NCBI GenBank assembly: GCA_958410215.1
Contig: CATYOF010000001.1
Location: 1-64,000 of the forward strand
Reading direction: 5' to 3'
Source: an uncultured Cryptobacterium sp.
GTDB lineage: Bacteria; Actinomycetota; Coriobacteriia; Coriobacteriales; Eggerthellaceae
Length of the DNA stretch: 64,000 bases
The notes below the pieces were generated by a model, which was given only the letters and a program-made list of their open reading frames with translations, was not told the origin of the DNA and did not search any database. Position numbers and translations under genes: made by a program. This document shows positions 15,905 to 24,539 of this stretch, piece by piece. Positions within the stretch are counted from its first letter, which is position 1, and every line of letters starts with the position of its first letter.

Positions 15905-16665
15905 AGCGATAATCCTCCATCTACCGTTAAAACATGACCCGTAATGTAGCGGGCTTCTTTGCTTGCTAAAAAGCCAACCGCACCAGCAACATCTTTGGCG
16001 CTACCTAATTCACGCAAGGCAATACGCGAAACTACGCCTTCGCGCGTTTTTTCGCTCAGTGCACGCGTCATATCTGTATCAATAAAACCTGGTGCCACGG
16101 CATTAACCGTAATACCACGGGCACCTAATTCCTTAGCAGCACTTTTTGTCATACCAATAATGCCCGCCTTAGAAGCAGCATAATTGACCTGACCAGCATT
16201 ACCATACAAACCAACTACACTTGAAATGCTAATGATACGACCGCTGCGTTGCTTCATCATAATAGGAGCAACGTGGCGCATGCAGTTGAAAGCGCCCTTT
16301 AAGTTAACTGAAATTACCTTATCAAATGCCTCTTCGCTCATACGAGCCAACAGTCCATCGCGAGTAACGCCCGCATTGTTTACCAACACATCAATACGCC
16401 CAAACTGTTCGCGAACTTGTTCTGCCATGCGTTTAGCAGCATCAAAGTCCGAAACATCGGCACAATAAACTGCGGTTTTCACTCCGTATTCGCTCTGAAG
16501 CTCCTGCGCTAAATCAGCACAGGCCTGAGCGCTGTGTTCACTGGAATGATTAAGGGCAAGAGCGAAACCCTGTGCTGCAAGCTTACGAGCAATAGCAGCA
16601 CCAATACCTCGGCTTGCGCCCGTTACGAGTGCAACCTGCTCCTGGGTTTCTTGTATATCAGCCAT
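15901..16665 (-). CDS. fabG: 3-oxoacyl-ACP reductase
   Basis: A 254-residue short-chain dehydrogenase that reduces 3-oxoacyl-ACP with NADPH. The Rossmann glycine motif is TGASRGIGAAIA, followed by NNAGVTRDGLLARM, the catalytic Ser in ISISSVVGLYGN and YAASK (Tyr and Lys). The end NVDG-type sequence, GHVLTVDGGLSL, is typical. GGAGG lies 6 bases before the ATG. It sits between fabD and fabF and overlaps fabF by 4 bases. This gene order is common in Firmicutes and Coriobacteriia. Confidence 0.95.
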   Translation of the reverse strand: MADIQETQEQVALVTGASRGIGAAIARKLAAQGFALALNHSSEHSAQACADLAQELQSEYGVKTAVYCADVSDFDAAKRMAEQVREQFGRIDVLVNNAGVTRDGLLARMSEEAFDKVISVNLKGAFNCMRHVAPIMMKQRSGRIISISSVVGLYGNAGQVNYAASKAGIIGMTKSAAKELGARGITVNAVAPGFIDTDMTRALSEKTREGVVSRIALRELGSAKDVAGAVGFLASKEARYITGHVLTVDGGLSL

Positions 16666-16691
16666 GCAAACCTCCTTCGGTTGCCTCGTTG

Positions 16692-17630
16692 TTATTTTTT
16701 AGATTCCTCACACGAAGTAAGGACAGGAATTTCCTTTTCCCATTCGGCGTACGTACCAATTTTTATACGATTAGTTCCACGATCAATACGCTTCACCAAA
16801 TTAGTAAGAACTCCGCCAAAGCCAACTTCAACAAAATCGGAATTGCCTGCCGCAACAAGTGATGCAATGCTCTGTTCGAACATCACTGAACTTTTTACCT
16901 GAGCTGATAAGCGATCAACCGCTTCGTCTACCACAAAAGGCTTCGCATCAGTATTGCAAATAAGCGGATAGGTTGGCTGTTTAAAGGAAAGTGTTTCGCA
17001 GAATTTAGCAACCCGTGCTGCCGCATCTGCCATCAAAGGACTATGGAAAGCACCCGCAGTACGCAGACGAGAACAACGCTTGGACTGCTCTTTCCAGTAA
17101 GCCTCGGCACGATCAATTGCCGCGATGTTACCCGATACCACCACTTGACCGGGTGCGTTGTAATTTGCACATACCAGTACCTCGCCTTCAGCGCAGGCAT
17201 CACATACACCTTGTGCGTCTTCATGACTTGCGCCTAAAAGCGCTAGCATAGCACCTTGGTTATTTTTGCAAGCTTCAGCCAAAGCAAGAGAACGCTCGTT
17301 CAACAGCGCGAAGCCTTCCTCAAGCGACAGTATTCCGGAAACCATAAGGCCGCTGATTTCGCCCAAGGAAAAGCCCACAATAGCATCGGGGGTACAACCC
17401 TGTGCAAATAAGGCACGCGCTACACCCACCGAAATGGCAGAGGTAAGAATCTGAGAATTAAGCGCATTGTTAATTTGCGCTTCGTCGCCTTCCTTACTCA
17501 ACGCAACAAGGTCAATCCCTGTTGCCGCTTTTGCCATTTCGAAGGTTTCTTCAACTTCAGGCAACACCAAAAGATCGGCACCCATACCAACCTTTTGTGC
17601 GCCCTGACCAGGCATCATCCATACACTCAT
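16692..17630 (-). CDS. fabD: malonyl-CoA:ACP transacylase
   Basis: A 312-residue acyltransferase that loads malonyl groups onto ACP. It opens with MPGQGAQKVGMGADL; the active-site Ser is in IVGFSLGEISGLMVSG, and the catalytic His in AGAFHSPLM. The reading frame is open to an ATG at 17639, but that codon abuts the GGAG ribosome site. The ATG at 17630 has GGAG about 9 bases upstream, so I prefer it. The fabK stop lies inside this ribosome site (TAGGAG), so the two genes are coupled. Confidence 0.93.
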   Translation of the reverse strand: MSVWMMPGQGAQKVGMGADLLVLPEVEETFEMAKAATGIDLVALSKEGDEAQINNALNSQILTSAISVGVARALFAQGCTPDAIVGFSLGEISGLMVSGILSLEEGFALLNERSLALAEACKNNQGAMLALLGASHEDAQGVCDACAEGEVLVCANYNAPGQVVVSGNIAAIDRAEAYWKEQSKRCSRLRTAGAFHSPLMADAAARVAKFCETLSFKQPTYPLICNTDAKPFVVDEAVDRLSAQVKSSVMFEQSIASLVAAGNSDFVEVGFGGVLTNLVKRIDRGTNRIKIGTYAEWEKEIPVLTSCEESKK

Positions 17631-17642
17631 TGCGGTCATCTC

Positions 17643-18611
17643 CTACTTCCACGCACGGACAGCATTTTTGTCTGCCATTTCCTGCAAACCAAATCCCGCC
17701 CACTGCTGAGCCTGAGAAACCAGTTCATTAATAATGTCTGCCGCAGGCTTGCAATCATGAACTAAACAAGCAGACTGACCTGCCATCATAGATCCATTGT
17801 CCACGTCGCCCTGTACTGCACGGCGAAGCGAACCAGCCAGGCGCTCTTCCGCTTCAGCACTGTCGCCTTTACCGGCTGCCTCCATCTGGCGGATTTCACG
17901 CGTAAGCTTGTTCTTCAGGCCACGCACAGGATGACCGCCGGCACGACCCGTAACAATAGTGTCCGAATCCTTTGCAGCAATAACCTTATCTTTGTAAGCC
18001 TGAGCAATGCAGCATTCTTCAGCGGTTAAGAAGCGGGTACCAACCTGCACGCCTTCAGCCCCCAGAGCAAATGCTGCGGCCATGCCTCGCCCATCAGCAA
18101 TACCACCAGCTGCAATTACTGGAATGGAAACTGCATCGCAAACAGCAGGAACCAGCACCATGGTGTTAAGTTCACCAATATGGCCGCCCGCTTCGCAGCC
18201 TTCAGCCACGATTGCATCAGCACCACAGCGTTCCATACGACGAGCCAAAGCAGCAGAAGCTACAACCGGAATAACGGTGATGCCTACTTCTTTCCACAGA
18301 GGCACATAGGAACCAGGATTGCCAGCACCAGTGGTAACCACATCAACTTTCATATCAGCAGCAAGCTGAGCCAACTGAGGAGCTTCGGGATTCATGAGCA
18401 TAATGTTCAAACCGATAGGCTTGTCGGTTAATTCACGTGCCTTTTCAATTTCGGCTTTAACCCAAGAAACAGGAGCAGCGCCACAGGCAATTATTCCTAA
18501 ACCGCCAGCATTGCTAACCGCAGCAGCAAGGCGAGCATCGGCGATGTTTGCCATGCCACCTTGAATAATAGGATATTCAACTCCCAACAGCTCAGTTACT
18601 CGTGTTTTCAT
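17643..18611 (-). CDS. fabK: enoyl-ACP reductase II (FMN-dependent)
   Basis: A 322-residue TIM-barrel flavoprotein for the last step of the elongation cycle. It starts with TELLGVEYPIIQGGMANIADARLAAAVSNAGGLG, an FMN-binding barrel start shared with 2-nitropropane dioxygenases, and has VVASAALARRMERCGADAIVAEGCEAGGHIGE with the catalytic-site His, then PVIAAGGIADGRGMAAAFALGA. Being inside a complete fab operon settles FabK rather than nitronate monooxygenase. This type of reductase is insensitive to triclosan in characterised bacteria. A 203-base spacer separates it from acpP, containing only a weak hairpin near 18790-18804. Confidence 0.92.
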   Translation of the reverse strand: MKTRVTELLGVEYPIIQGGMANIADARLAAAVSNAGGLGIIACGAAPVSWVKAEIEKARELTDKPIGLNIMLMNPEAPQLAQLAADMKVDVVTTGAGNPGSYVPLWKEVGITVIPVVASAALARRMERCGADAIVAEGCEAGGHIGELNTMVLVPAVCDAVSIPVIAAGGIADGRGMAAAFALGAEGVQVGTRFLTAEECCIAQAYKDKVIAAKDSDTIVTGRAGGHPVRGLKNKLTREIRQMEAAGKGDSAEAEERLAGSLRRAVQGDVDNGSMMAGQSACLVHDCKPAADIINELVSQAQQWAGFGLQEMADKNAVRAWK

Positions 18612-18814
18612 GTATGATCATCTCTTTCATAAGTGGAAGTCATTAACAACAAGCGAGCCGGTTAAAACAATGCCGGCAACACAACTTTCGAGTACGGCCA
18701 CTTCACCAACGAACTGGCAGCCTTACAGAAGACCACCAGTTAAAATCACCAGCAGAAACCAAACGGTTCAGCTTTTAATATGCAGTACTCGTAAGCGTTT
18801 TTACGGGTGATTCT

Positions 18815-19033
18815 TTACAGAGAATCGATATAGGAAACCAGATCTTCGATGGTTTCAAGACCCTCTGGTTCGCCGAAGTCAATGTCAAGCTTTTCTTCAA
18901 TGTCGCAAATGAGTTCAGCCATATCCAAAGAATCGATTCCCAAATCTTCGAAGGTGGCATCTTCGGTTACGTCTTCTGGGTTGATGTCGAGGGTTTCTTC
19001 CAAAATCTCTTTAATTGCGTCGAGAGTTGCCAT
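18815..19033 (-). CDS. acpP: acyl carrier protein
   Basis: A 72-residue acidic four-helix ACP. The phosphopantetheine attachment Ser35 lies in LGIDSLDMAEL. The family normally has DSLDxVE; here Met-Ala replaces the usual residues but charge and spacing are kept. AAGGATT is upstream of the ATG. Located between the marR-type gene (24 bases) and fabK. Confidence 0.95.
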   Translation of the reverse strand: MATLDAIKEILEETLDINPEDVTEDATFEDLGIDSLDMAELICDIEEKLDIDFGEPEGLETIEDLVSYIDSL

Positions 19034-19057
19034 TTGTAATCCTTTCTTGTAAGCCGC

Positions 19058-19549
19058 CTACTTAACAGCAGCTGCGTTTTCTTGGTCAAAAAACTCTTTG
19101 ACCTTACCTAAAGCTTTATAAAGAACAGCTTCTTCTTCAGGAGTTAAACGCTCCAGCGCACGATCGGCCATCTTTTTATGAAAAGCGTCATGCGCACGAA
19201 ACGCCTTGCGTCCCTTAGAAGTAAGCTGAACAAGCACTTGCCTGCGATCTACTTCGCTTCTTGTTCGTTTGACATACCCTTTTCGCTCAAGCTTGGTCAT
19301 GGAAGCCGTAAGAGTAGCTAACGTAACATCAAGACGCGAAGCAACCACCTTCATAGGGTTAACTTCATGAAGTCCAACCGCAACAATCGTATGAAGTTCA
19401 GCAATACTCAATCCTTCAGTAAGACGATTGTTAAGTGATCGTTCTTCAATACGCAATATAGAATTGAATGTTTCGGTGAGCATCTCATTGACAACTTCTT
19501 TGCCTTCGCGTTGCCAATCAGGTGTTTCGATGCTCTTATTCAAAGCCAT
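19058..19549 (-). CDS. MarR-family regulator, FabT-like
   Basis: A 163-residue winged-helix regulator of the MarR family. Helices and wing are recognisable: GLSIAELHTIVAVGLHEVNPMKVVASRLDVTLATLTASMTKLERKGYVKR, then the wing RSEVDRRQVLVQLTSKGR. Placement directly before acpP and fabK matches the FabT regulators of fatty-acid synthesis, which use acyl-ACP as co-repressor. AAAGGAG lies 3-5 bases before the ATG. A palindrome resembling FabT boxes is upstream of the operon at 20528-20544. The FabT role is inferred from context; a general MarR role cannot be excluded. Confidence 0.88.
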   Translation of the reverse strand: MALNKSIETPDWQREGKEVVNEMLTETFNSILRIEERSLNNRLTEGLSIAELHTIVAVGLHEVNPMKVVASRLDVTLATLTASMTKLERKGYVKRTRSEVDRRQVLVQLTSKGRKAFRAHDAFHKKMADRALERLTPEEEAVLYKALGKVKEFFDQENAAAVK

Positions 19550-19584
19550 ACTCCTTTAAAACCAATAGTTTTGTTAATAATGCT

Positions 19585-20445
19585 TTATGCATTTGCTGGC
19601 AAAATGCCAATTCCCAATGCTCCAGAACCAAGATGGGTAGAAATAATTGCGCCACAAGGGCAGGTGCCGCCATCGATGTACTCAATGCCAGCCTCGGCAA
19701 GAGCCGCCTTCATATCTTCGATGGGCTTCAAATTACCGCTGTGGCAGAAACGAATGCGAAGCGTTCCATGCTCGTTGGTGCGGTTTTCTACTTCGCTAAC
19801 AAACGTCTTAATAACGCCACGCATTCCTTTTGCTTTTCCGTAAGCCATCAGAATACCTTTTTCGTTAAAAGTAAAGATTGGCTTAATGTTCAAAAGGCTT
19901 GCATTCTTTACCTGATCAGCAGAAAGACGACCACCTTTAAGTAAGTTCTCTAAAGTTTCAGGAGCAACAAGGAATTCAGCCTTTGCGAGTAGCTCTTTTG
20001 CCTTCGCTTCTGCCTCATCAAGCGTTGCACCCTCATCGCGCATTTTGCAAATTTCTGCAACAGCAAGCGCGACAGAGGCAGTAGCACCAGCACGAGCGCC
20101 ATCTAATACGCGCACATCAATATCTACTTGCTCTGCAGCAGTACGAGAAGACTCGATCGTGCCCGAAAGAACACCTGCAATATGAATAGCAATTACGCCC
20201 TCATAACCCTGTTCAGCAAGAGCGTTATACATCTGCTCAAAATCGTAAGGAGTAGGCTGTGAAGACTGTGGAAGACCTTCAGAATTTGCCATACGCTCAT
20301 AAAATTGCTCAGAGGTAATTTCCACCTGGTCTTTAAAGGTTTCTCCATCAATCAAAACACTGAGAGGAACCATGTGAACATCAAGAGCTTTATATTCTTC
20401 CTGAGTGAAATCGCACGTTGAATCAACTACGACCGCAAAACTCAT
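19585..20445 (-). CDS. DegV family fatty-acid-binding protein (FakB-like)
   Basis: A 286-residue DegV-fold protein. It starts SFAVVVDSTCDFTQEEY, with the phosphate-binding DST motif, followed by QPTPYDFEQMYNALAEQGYEGVIAIHIAGVLSGTIESSR and the C-terminal HLGSGALGIGIL. DegV proteins bind fatty acids, and FakB members present them to the kinase FakA. I chose the ATG at 20445 (AAGGAG 6 bases upstream) over an in-frame start at 20484 inside the leader. As first gene of the fab operon it may handle exogenous fatty acids and feed the same regulation (inference). Confidence 0.9.
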   Translation of the reverse strand: MSFAVVVDSTCDFTQEEYKALDVHMVPLSVLIDGETFKDQVEITSEQFYERMANSEGLPQSSQPTPYDFEQMYNALAEQGYEGVIAIHIAGVLSGTIESSRTAAEQVDIDVRVLDGARAGATASVALAVAEICKMRDEGATLDEAEAKAKELLAKAEFLVAPETLENLLKGGRLSADQVKNASLLNIKPIFTFNEKGILMAYGKAKGMRGVIKTFVSEVENRTNEHGTLRIRFCHSGNLKPIEDMKAALAEAGIEYIDGGTCPCGAIISTHLGSGALGIGILPANA

Positions 20446-20527
20446 ACTCATCTCCTTCCACAAGAAGCAGGATTTTCGAAACAATTTTTCGAAACACGAC
20501 TTACTTGTTCGTTGTTAGCTCAATTAC

Positions 20528-20544
20528 TTAGTTTATCAAACTAA
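20528..20544. promoter_or_regulatory. palindromic operator candidate (FabT-like box)
   Basis: TTAGTTT-ATC-AAACTAA is a perfect 7-bp inverted repeat about 85 bases before the degV start. Its core resembles the AGTTTGAT/ATCAAACT half-sites of FabT boxes. On the minus strand it overlaps a possible -35 (TTGATA) placed 16 bases before TAACAA, so binding could repress the whole fab operon (inference). Confidence 0.5.
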
Positions 20545-20648
20545 ATGAAGGATAGAGGGAGGTTTACTCAAACGCAAGAAAAAGAATTACTCCCCACAAA
20601 TTGAGCACAGGCGGATTAATCGCCGTTCAAAAGACAAACTATGAGCCT

Positions 20649-20715
20649 CTTAATTATGAACCTACATTGCGAGTCAACATTGCAGGTTCCTTGATTGCAA
20701 GCGCCTTAATTATGA
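20649..20715. repeat. direct repeat containing the uvrB stop codon
   Basis: CTTAATTATGA occurs at 20649-20659 and 20705-20715. The second copy contains the uvrB stop codon. The sequence between them has two CATTGC copies. The unit reads TCATAATTAAG on the coding strand. Confidence 0.55.
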
Positions 20716-22857
20716 GCGTCTTCCTCCACCATAGGAACTTTTGCGGGCACCAAAAGCACTGCCCTTTCGCGCAGTCTTTTTCAAATCGCCCAAAATATCC
20801 TCTTCAGCTTTACCTTCAAGTTGTGCACGCAGTTTAACCACCTGATCGCGCACCGCCGCAGCACGCTCAAAATCCATCGCTGTCGAAGCCTCAAGCATTT
20901 CTTCTTCAAGGGATGCAACAATGCGCAACATCTCACTACGGGAATAACCTGCCAATTCAGCATTAACTTCTTCGGCGCTACGTTTACCTTCGTCGGTCTC
21001 GAGATAATCAGTAATGTCGCTAATACCCTTGCGAATTGTTTTCGGAACTATGCCATGCTCTTCGTTGTATGCCATCTGAATTGCACGACGACGGCGCGTT
21101 TCAGTGATCGCGCGATCCATAGAGTCAGTGATCTTGTCGGCATACATTATCACTTGACCTCCCGCATTACGCGCTGCACGACCAATAGTCTGAATAAGTG
21201 AGCGATGGTTGCGCAAGAAACCTTCTTTATCTGCATCCAAAATGGCAACCAGTGAAACTTCAGGCAAGTCCAAACCCTCTCGAAGCAAATTGATGCCAAC
21301 CAAAACATCGAATTCGCCTTTGCGAAGATCTCGCAAAATTTCTACACGCTCAAGCGTCCCGATATCGGAATGCATATAGCGTGCACGAACTCCCTGATCA
21401 AGTAAATGTTCAGTCAAATCTTCCGCCATGCGCTTGGTTAAAGTCGTAATAAGAACTCGCTCGTCGCGCTTTGCACGTTCTTTCGCTTCATCAATAATGT
21501 CATCAATCTGCGACAGAATAGGACGCACATCAATTTCTGGATCAAGTAAACCAGTTGGACGAATAATTTGTTCCACCTTTGCTTCACTTACCCGCTCTTC
21601 ATAATCACCTGGCGTTGCGGATACGTACACAAATTGCGGAATACGCGCTTCAAATTCATCAAAACGCAACGGGCGATTATCTAAACACGATGGCAATCGG
21701 AAACCATGTTCTGCCAGTGTTACCTTACGCGAACGGTCCCCTTCGTGCATGCCACGAATCTGAGGCACCGTTACGTGACTTTCGTCAATAAAACACAAGA
21801 AATCACTAGGGAAATAATCAATCAAGGTATAGGGCGGCTCTCCCGGTGCACGCCCATCCAAATGACGCGAATAATTTTCAATACCCGAGCAAAAGCCCAT
21901 AGTCTCAATCATTTCCAAGTCATACGAAGTGCGCATTTCTAAGCGCTGGGCTTCAAGAAGCTTGCCTTCTTCCTTGAACTCCTTCAAGCGTGCATCCAAT
22001 TCATCACGAATAGTTTGTAGGGCACGCTCAACCGCAGGACGGGCTGCCACATAGTGCGAAGCAGGCCAGACAGGAAGCGCTTCATAGGTATTCAGTACTT
22101 CACCGGTAACATTGTCAATTTCAGAAATTTCTTCTATTTCATCGCCCCAAAACTCCACCCGAATAGGATTGTCGGCATAGGGAGGAAATATATCTAACGA
22201 ATCGCCCCGAACACGAAACGTGCCGCGCTTAAGTTCGTAATCATTACGATCGTACTGAATGTCAATCAGCTTATGAATAAGCTCGTCGCGATCCTGTTCA
22301 ACTTCTTTATCCAGAAAAACCGCCATTCCCGCATATTCCATAGGCGATCCAATACCATATATACACGATACCGATGCCACCACAATAACGTCACGTCTAG
22401 AAAGCAGCATGGACGTTGCTGCATGGCGAAGCTTTTCCACTTCCTCGTTAATGGAAGCATCCTTTTCGATGAAGGTATCCGTGGTAGGAACATACGCTTC
22501 TGGCTGGTAATAATCGTAGTAGGAAACAAAATACACAACAGCGTTATTGGGGAAAAACTCTTTAAGCTCCGCTGCTAATTGTGCAGCCAGGGTTTTATTT
22601 GGCGCCAACACTAAGGTTGGTTTTTGTACCGCTTCAATGGTTTTTGCCATGGTATACGTTTTACCAGAACCTGTAACACCCAAGAGCGTTTCATATCGCA
22701 TGCCCGATTCGATATTTTTCGCAAGCTGTGCAATAGCTTTAGGTTGATCGCCTGCAGGTTCATAGGGAGAAACTACCTCAAATGGCTGAGAAGAAAGACG
22801 CGCAATAGGTAATTTGCCCTCCATTTGATGACCTTCAAGGCTTTGAAGATGTGCCAT
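20710..22857 (-). CDS. uvrB: excinuclease ABC subunit B
   Basis: A 715-residue UvrB, the helicase-like damage-verification subunit of nucleotide-excision repair. Walker A is LLGVTGSGKTYTMAK, the beta-hairpin region is YYDYYQPEAYVPTTDTFIEKDA, the DEAD-like box is DESH, and motif VI is RAARN; a UVR coiled-coil domain (EEEMLEASTAMDFERAAAVRDQ) lies near the C-terminus and docks with UvrA/UvrC. GAGGAGG is upstream of the ATG. uvrA lies 32 kb away at 54911. No GAAC-N4-GTTC box is seen upstream; instead there is a 13-bp inverted repeat at 22876-22906. Confidence 0.97.
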   Translation of the reverse strand: MAHLQSLEGHQMEGKLPIARLSSQPFEVVSPYEPAGDQPKAIAQLAKNIESGMRYETLLGVTGSGKTYTMAKTIEAVQKPTLVLAPNKTLAAQLAAELKEFFPNNAVVYFVSYYDYYQPEAYVPTTDTFIEKDASINEEVEKLRHAATSMLLSRRDVIVVASVSCIYGIGSPMEYAGMAVFLDKEVEQDRDELIHKLIDIQYDRNDYELKRGTFRVRGDSLDIFPPYADNPIRVEFWGDEIEEISEIDNVTGEVLNTYEALPVWPASHYVAARPAVERALQTIRDELDARLKEFKEEGKLLEAQRLEMRTSYDLEMIETMGFCSGIENYSRHLDGRAPGEPPYTLIDYFPSDFLCFIDESHVTVPQIRGMHEGDRSRKVTLAEHGFRLPSCLDNRPLRFDEFEARIPQFVYVSATPGDYEERVSEAKVEQIIRPTGLLDPEIDVRPILSQIDDIIDEAKERAKRDERVLITTLTKRMAEDLTEHLLDQGVRARYMHSDIGTLERVEILRDLRKGEFDVLVGINLLREGLDLPEVSLVAILDADKEGFLRNHRSLIQTIGRAARNAGGQVIMYADKITDSMDRAITETRRRRAIQMAYNEEHGIVPKTIRKGISDITDYLETDEGKRSAEEVNAELAGYSRSEMLRIVASLEEEMLEASTAMDFERAAAVRDQVVKLRAQLEGKAEEDILGDLKKTARKGSAFGARKSSYGGGRRS

Positions 22858-22875
22858 TGTCCCTCCTCATCATCA

Positions 22876-22906
22876 AACTACCTGATAGCAATCCTATCAG
22901 GTAGTT
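22876..22906. promoter_or_regulatory. perfect 13-bp inverted repeat before uvrB
   Basis: AACTACCTGATAG-CAATC-CTATCAGGTAGTT lies about 19 bases before the uvrB start. It has no T-run, so it is not an obvious terminator. It could be an operator or a 5'-leader hairpin of the uvrB mRNA. Confidence 0.45.
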
Positions 22907-22939
22907 ACCGTAATTCGATATTGAACAAGATAATCTTAC

Positions 22940-22977
22940 GCAACAAAAACGAGACAACCTAAAATGATTTTCTCGTT
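22940..22977 (-). terminator. intrinsic terminator after coaE
   Basis: AACGAGA and TCTCGTT (22977-22971 and 22954-22948) pair around a loop that itself contains AAAATGATTTT. On the minus strand the stem runs into TTTTTGTTG. It ends the coaE transcript before uvrB. Confidence 0.75.
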
Positions 22978-23044
22978 GGAAGCTGCTTAACGCTAATTGC
23001 TAAAAGTCACCTAAAAGCCAATTGCGCTGATCGCAGTGACAACC

Positions 23045-23665
23045 CTAAACAGCATTATTGTTCTTATTTAGACGGGGCTGTATTTCGTTTTCCCACCACG
23101 TCTGAATCTGTGTTTCAAATTCTTCCAAAGTGCCATCATTGGTAAACACTACATCTGCAATAGCAAGACGTTTTTCTTCCGGTACCTGACGCGCTAAGCG
23201 GTTACGCGCATCCTCTTCACTAAAGCCACGCGAAGCCATCAGCCGCTTAATGCGAACTTCAGGCGAAGTGGTAACCGCTATTACTATATCTGCATGCTTA
23301 TAAAAATCATCACGCCCATCAAGGATGGCCATTTCCAGTGCAACAACTTGGTGTGTTTTACCTAATTCCTCCAAATGGCGCAAGCACCCCTCATATAAAC
23401 GTGGTTGCGTGATGGCATCCATGCGCTTAGTATCCTCCGGAGTTGCAAAGGCGCGTGCCGCCAATTCAGAACGAATAATCTCGCCTCGTTCATCAAGAAT
23501 TTCAGAGCCAAAAGCTGCAACAAGTTCAGCCTTCATTTCTTTGTTGCGAAGATTCTCGTGCCCCACTTTATCAGCAAGTAAAATACCGGCACCCTTTTCC
23601 TTAAGAAAGTCCATGAGGGTAGATTTTCCTGAACCGATTCCGCCCGTGATAAAAATACGCAACAC
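23045..23665 (-). CDS. coaE: dephospho-CoA kinase
   Basis: A 206-residue P-loop kinase for the last step of coenzyme A synthesis. Walker A is FITGGIGSGKSTLMDFL; ILLADKVGHENL and RLARQVPEEKRLAIADVVFTNDG (lid and adenine region) are typical CoaE motifs. The start is a GTG at 23665, with GAGGGG 8 bases upstream. It ends in a short Asn-rich tail (NKNNNAV). It is monocistronic and ends at its own terminator. Confidence 0.94.
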   Translation of the reverse strand: MLRIFITGGIGSGKSTLMDFLKEKGAGILLADKVGHENLRNKEMKAELVAAFGSEILDERGEIIRSELAARAFATPEDTKRMDAITQPRLYEGCLRHLEELGKTHQVVALEMAILDGRDDFYKHADIVIAVTTSPEVRIKRLMASRGFSEEDARNRLARQVPEEKRLAIADVVFTNDGTLEEFETQIQTWWENEIQPRLNKNNNAV

Positions 23666-23783
23666 TTAAAGATCCCCTCTCAAAAGTGGTAGTTCAGCAC
23701 CTTTTGTTTACCTTTTCACTGTAGCGCATTTTCTCATCCCTGACTGGTATTGATCACCGGAAGTAATCTCTTGTCAGCAGCTC

Positions 23784-24356
23784 TCACTTAAGAAACGCGA
23801 TGATTTCTTCTAGCAAAACAGGCTTATACCCATTAGCATCAACCCCAACGTCATAGCGAAACGCCCCCTCGTCTCGACACTGTTTGTTGTATATTCCATC
23901 ACTGTGCAGATGACCGTGAAGATTGATCGAGAGGCTATTGCCTTGCTTGTGGTTATACCTTTCCCTGTTCCAGGTCAAAAGCGGGTAATGACATAGGACC
24001 AATTTACCAACACCTTCATAGCCATAACCCTTTGGGTTTATTTCAAACATGTCTCCACAAAACTCAAAAAGCCCCGATGCCGTCCATTGCTCCCGCAACT
24101 TAAAATCGTGGTTTCCAAAAATAAGAGAAACATGCTTGCACTTTAGCTGTTTTAAGTAGGCAACCGCATAGTCATAACTTGAACGGAAGGATATATCGCC
24201 GAGTAAAAAAAGCCGATCATCAGCTTGGCAAATTTCATTGGTCTGCTCTACGAAATACTGCGCCATTGCATCGACATCACCAAAAGGTCTATGAGCTAAA
24301 TCTAAAACTGCGTTATGGCCTAAATGCCAATCGCTACTAAAAACAAGCTTTGCCAT
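23784..24356 (-). CDS. calcineurin-like metallophosphoesterase
   Basis: A 190-residue phosphoesterase with the complete two-metal motif set: SSDWHLGH (D, H), LLGDIS (GD), FGNHD (GNH), a histidine in LCHYPLL, and LHGHLH (GHxH). The length matches short YmdB- or Yfce-like single-domain enzymes. The substrate is unknown; nucleic-acid ends, cyclic nucleotides and phosphoproteins are all possible. AGAGGG lies about 4 bases before the ATG. It is divergent from the HIRAN-domain gene at 24540. Confidence 0.9.
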   Translation of the reverse strand: MAKLVFSSDWHLGHNAVLDLAHRPFGDVDAMAQYFVEQTNEICQADDRLFLLGDISFRSSYDYAVAYLKQLKCKHVSLIFGNHDFKLREQWTASGLFEFCGDMFEINPKGYGYEGVGKLVLCHYPLLTWNRERYNHKQGNSLSINLHGHLHSDGIYNKQCRDEGAFRYDVGVDANGYKPVLLEEIIAFLK

Positions 24357-24539
24357 GATTCCCTCTTATAAAGTAAACACATAAGCCTTTTAATTACCGT
24401 ATGGCTTATCAAACATCCACATCCTAAAGCAAGCAAAGTTACTTAGCCCAACGATAAATACTGAAACGCGAAGTTCAAAACACCTCAAATGAACTAATCG
24501 CTCAAATCAATAATTGCAACAAAACGCTCTCCCTGTCCA

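Noticed and set aside
22876..22906. hairpin before uvrB as a terminator of coaE
   Set aside because: There is no T-run after the stem, and a proper terminator for coaE lies at 22940-22977.
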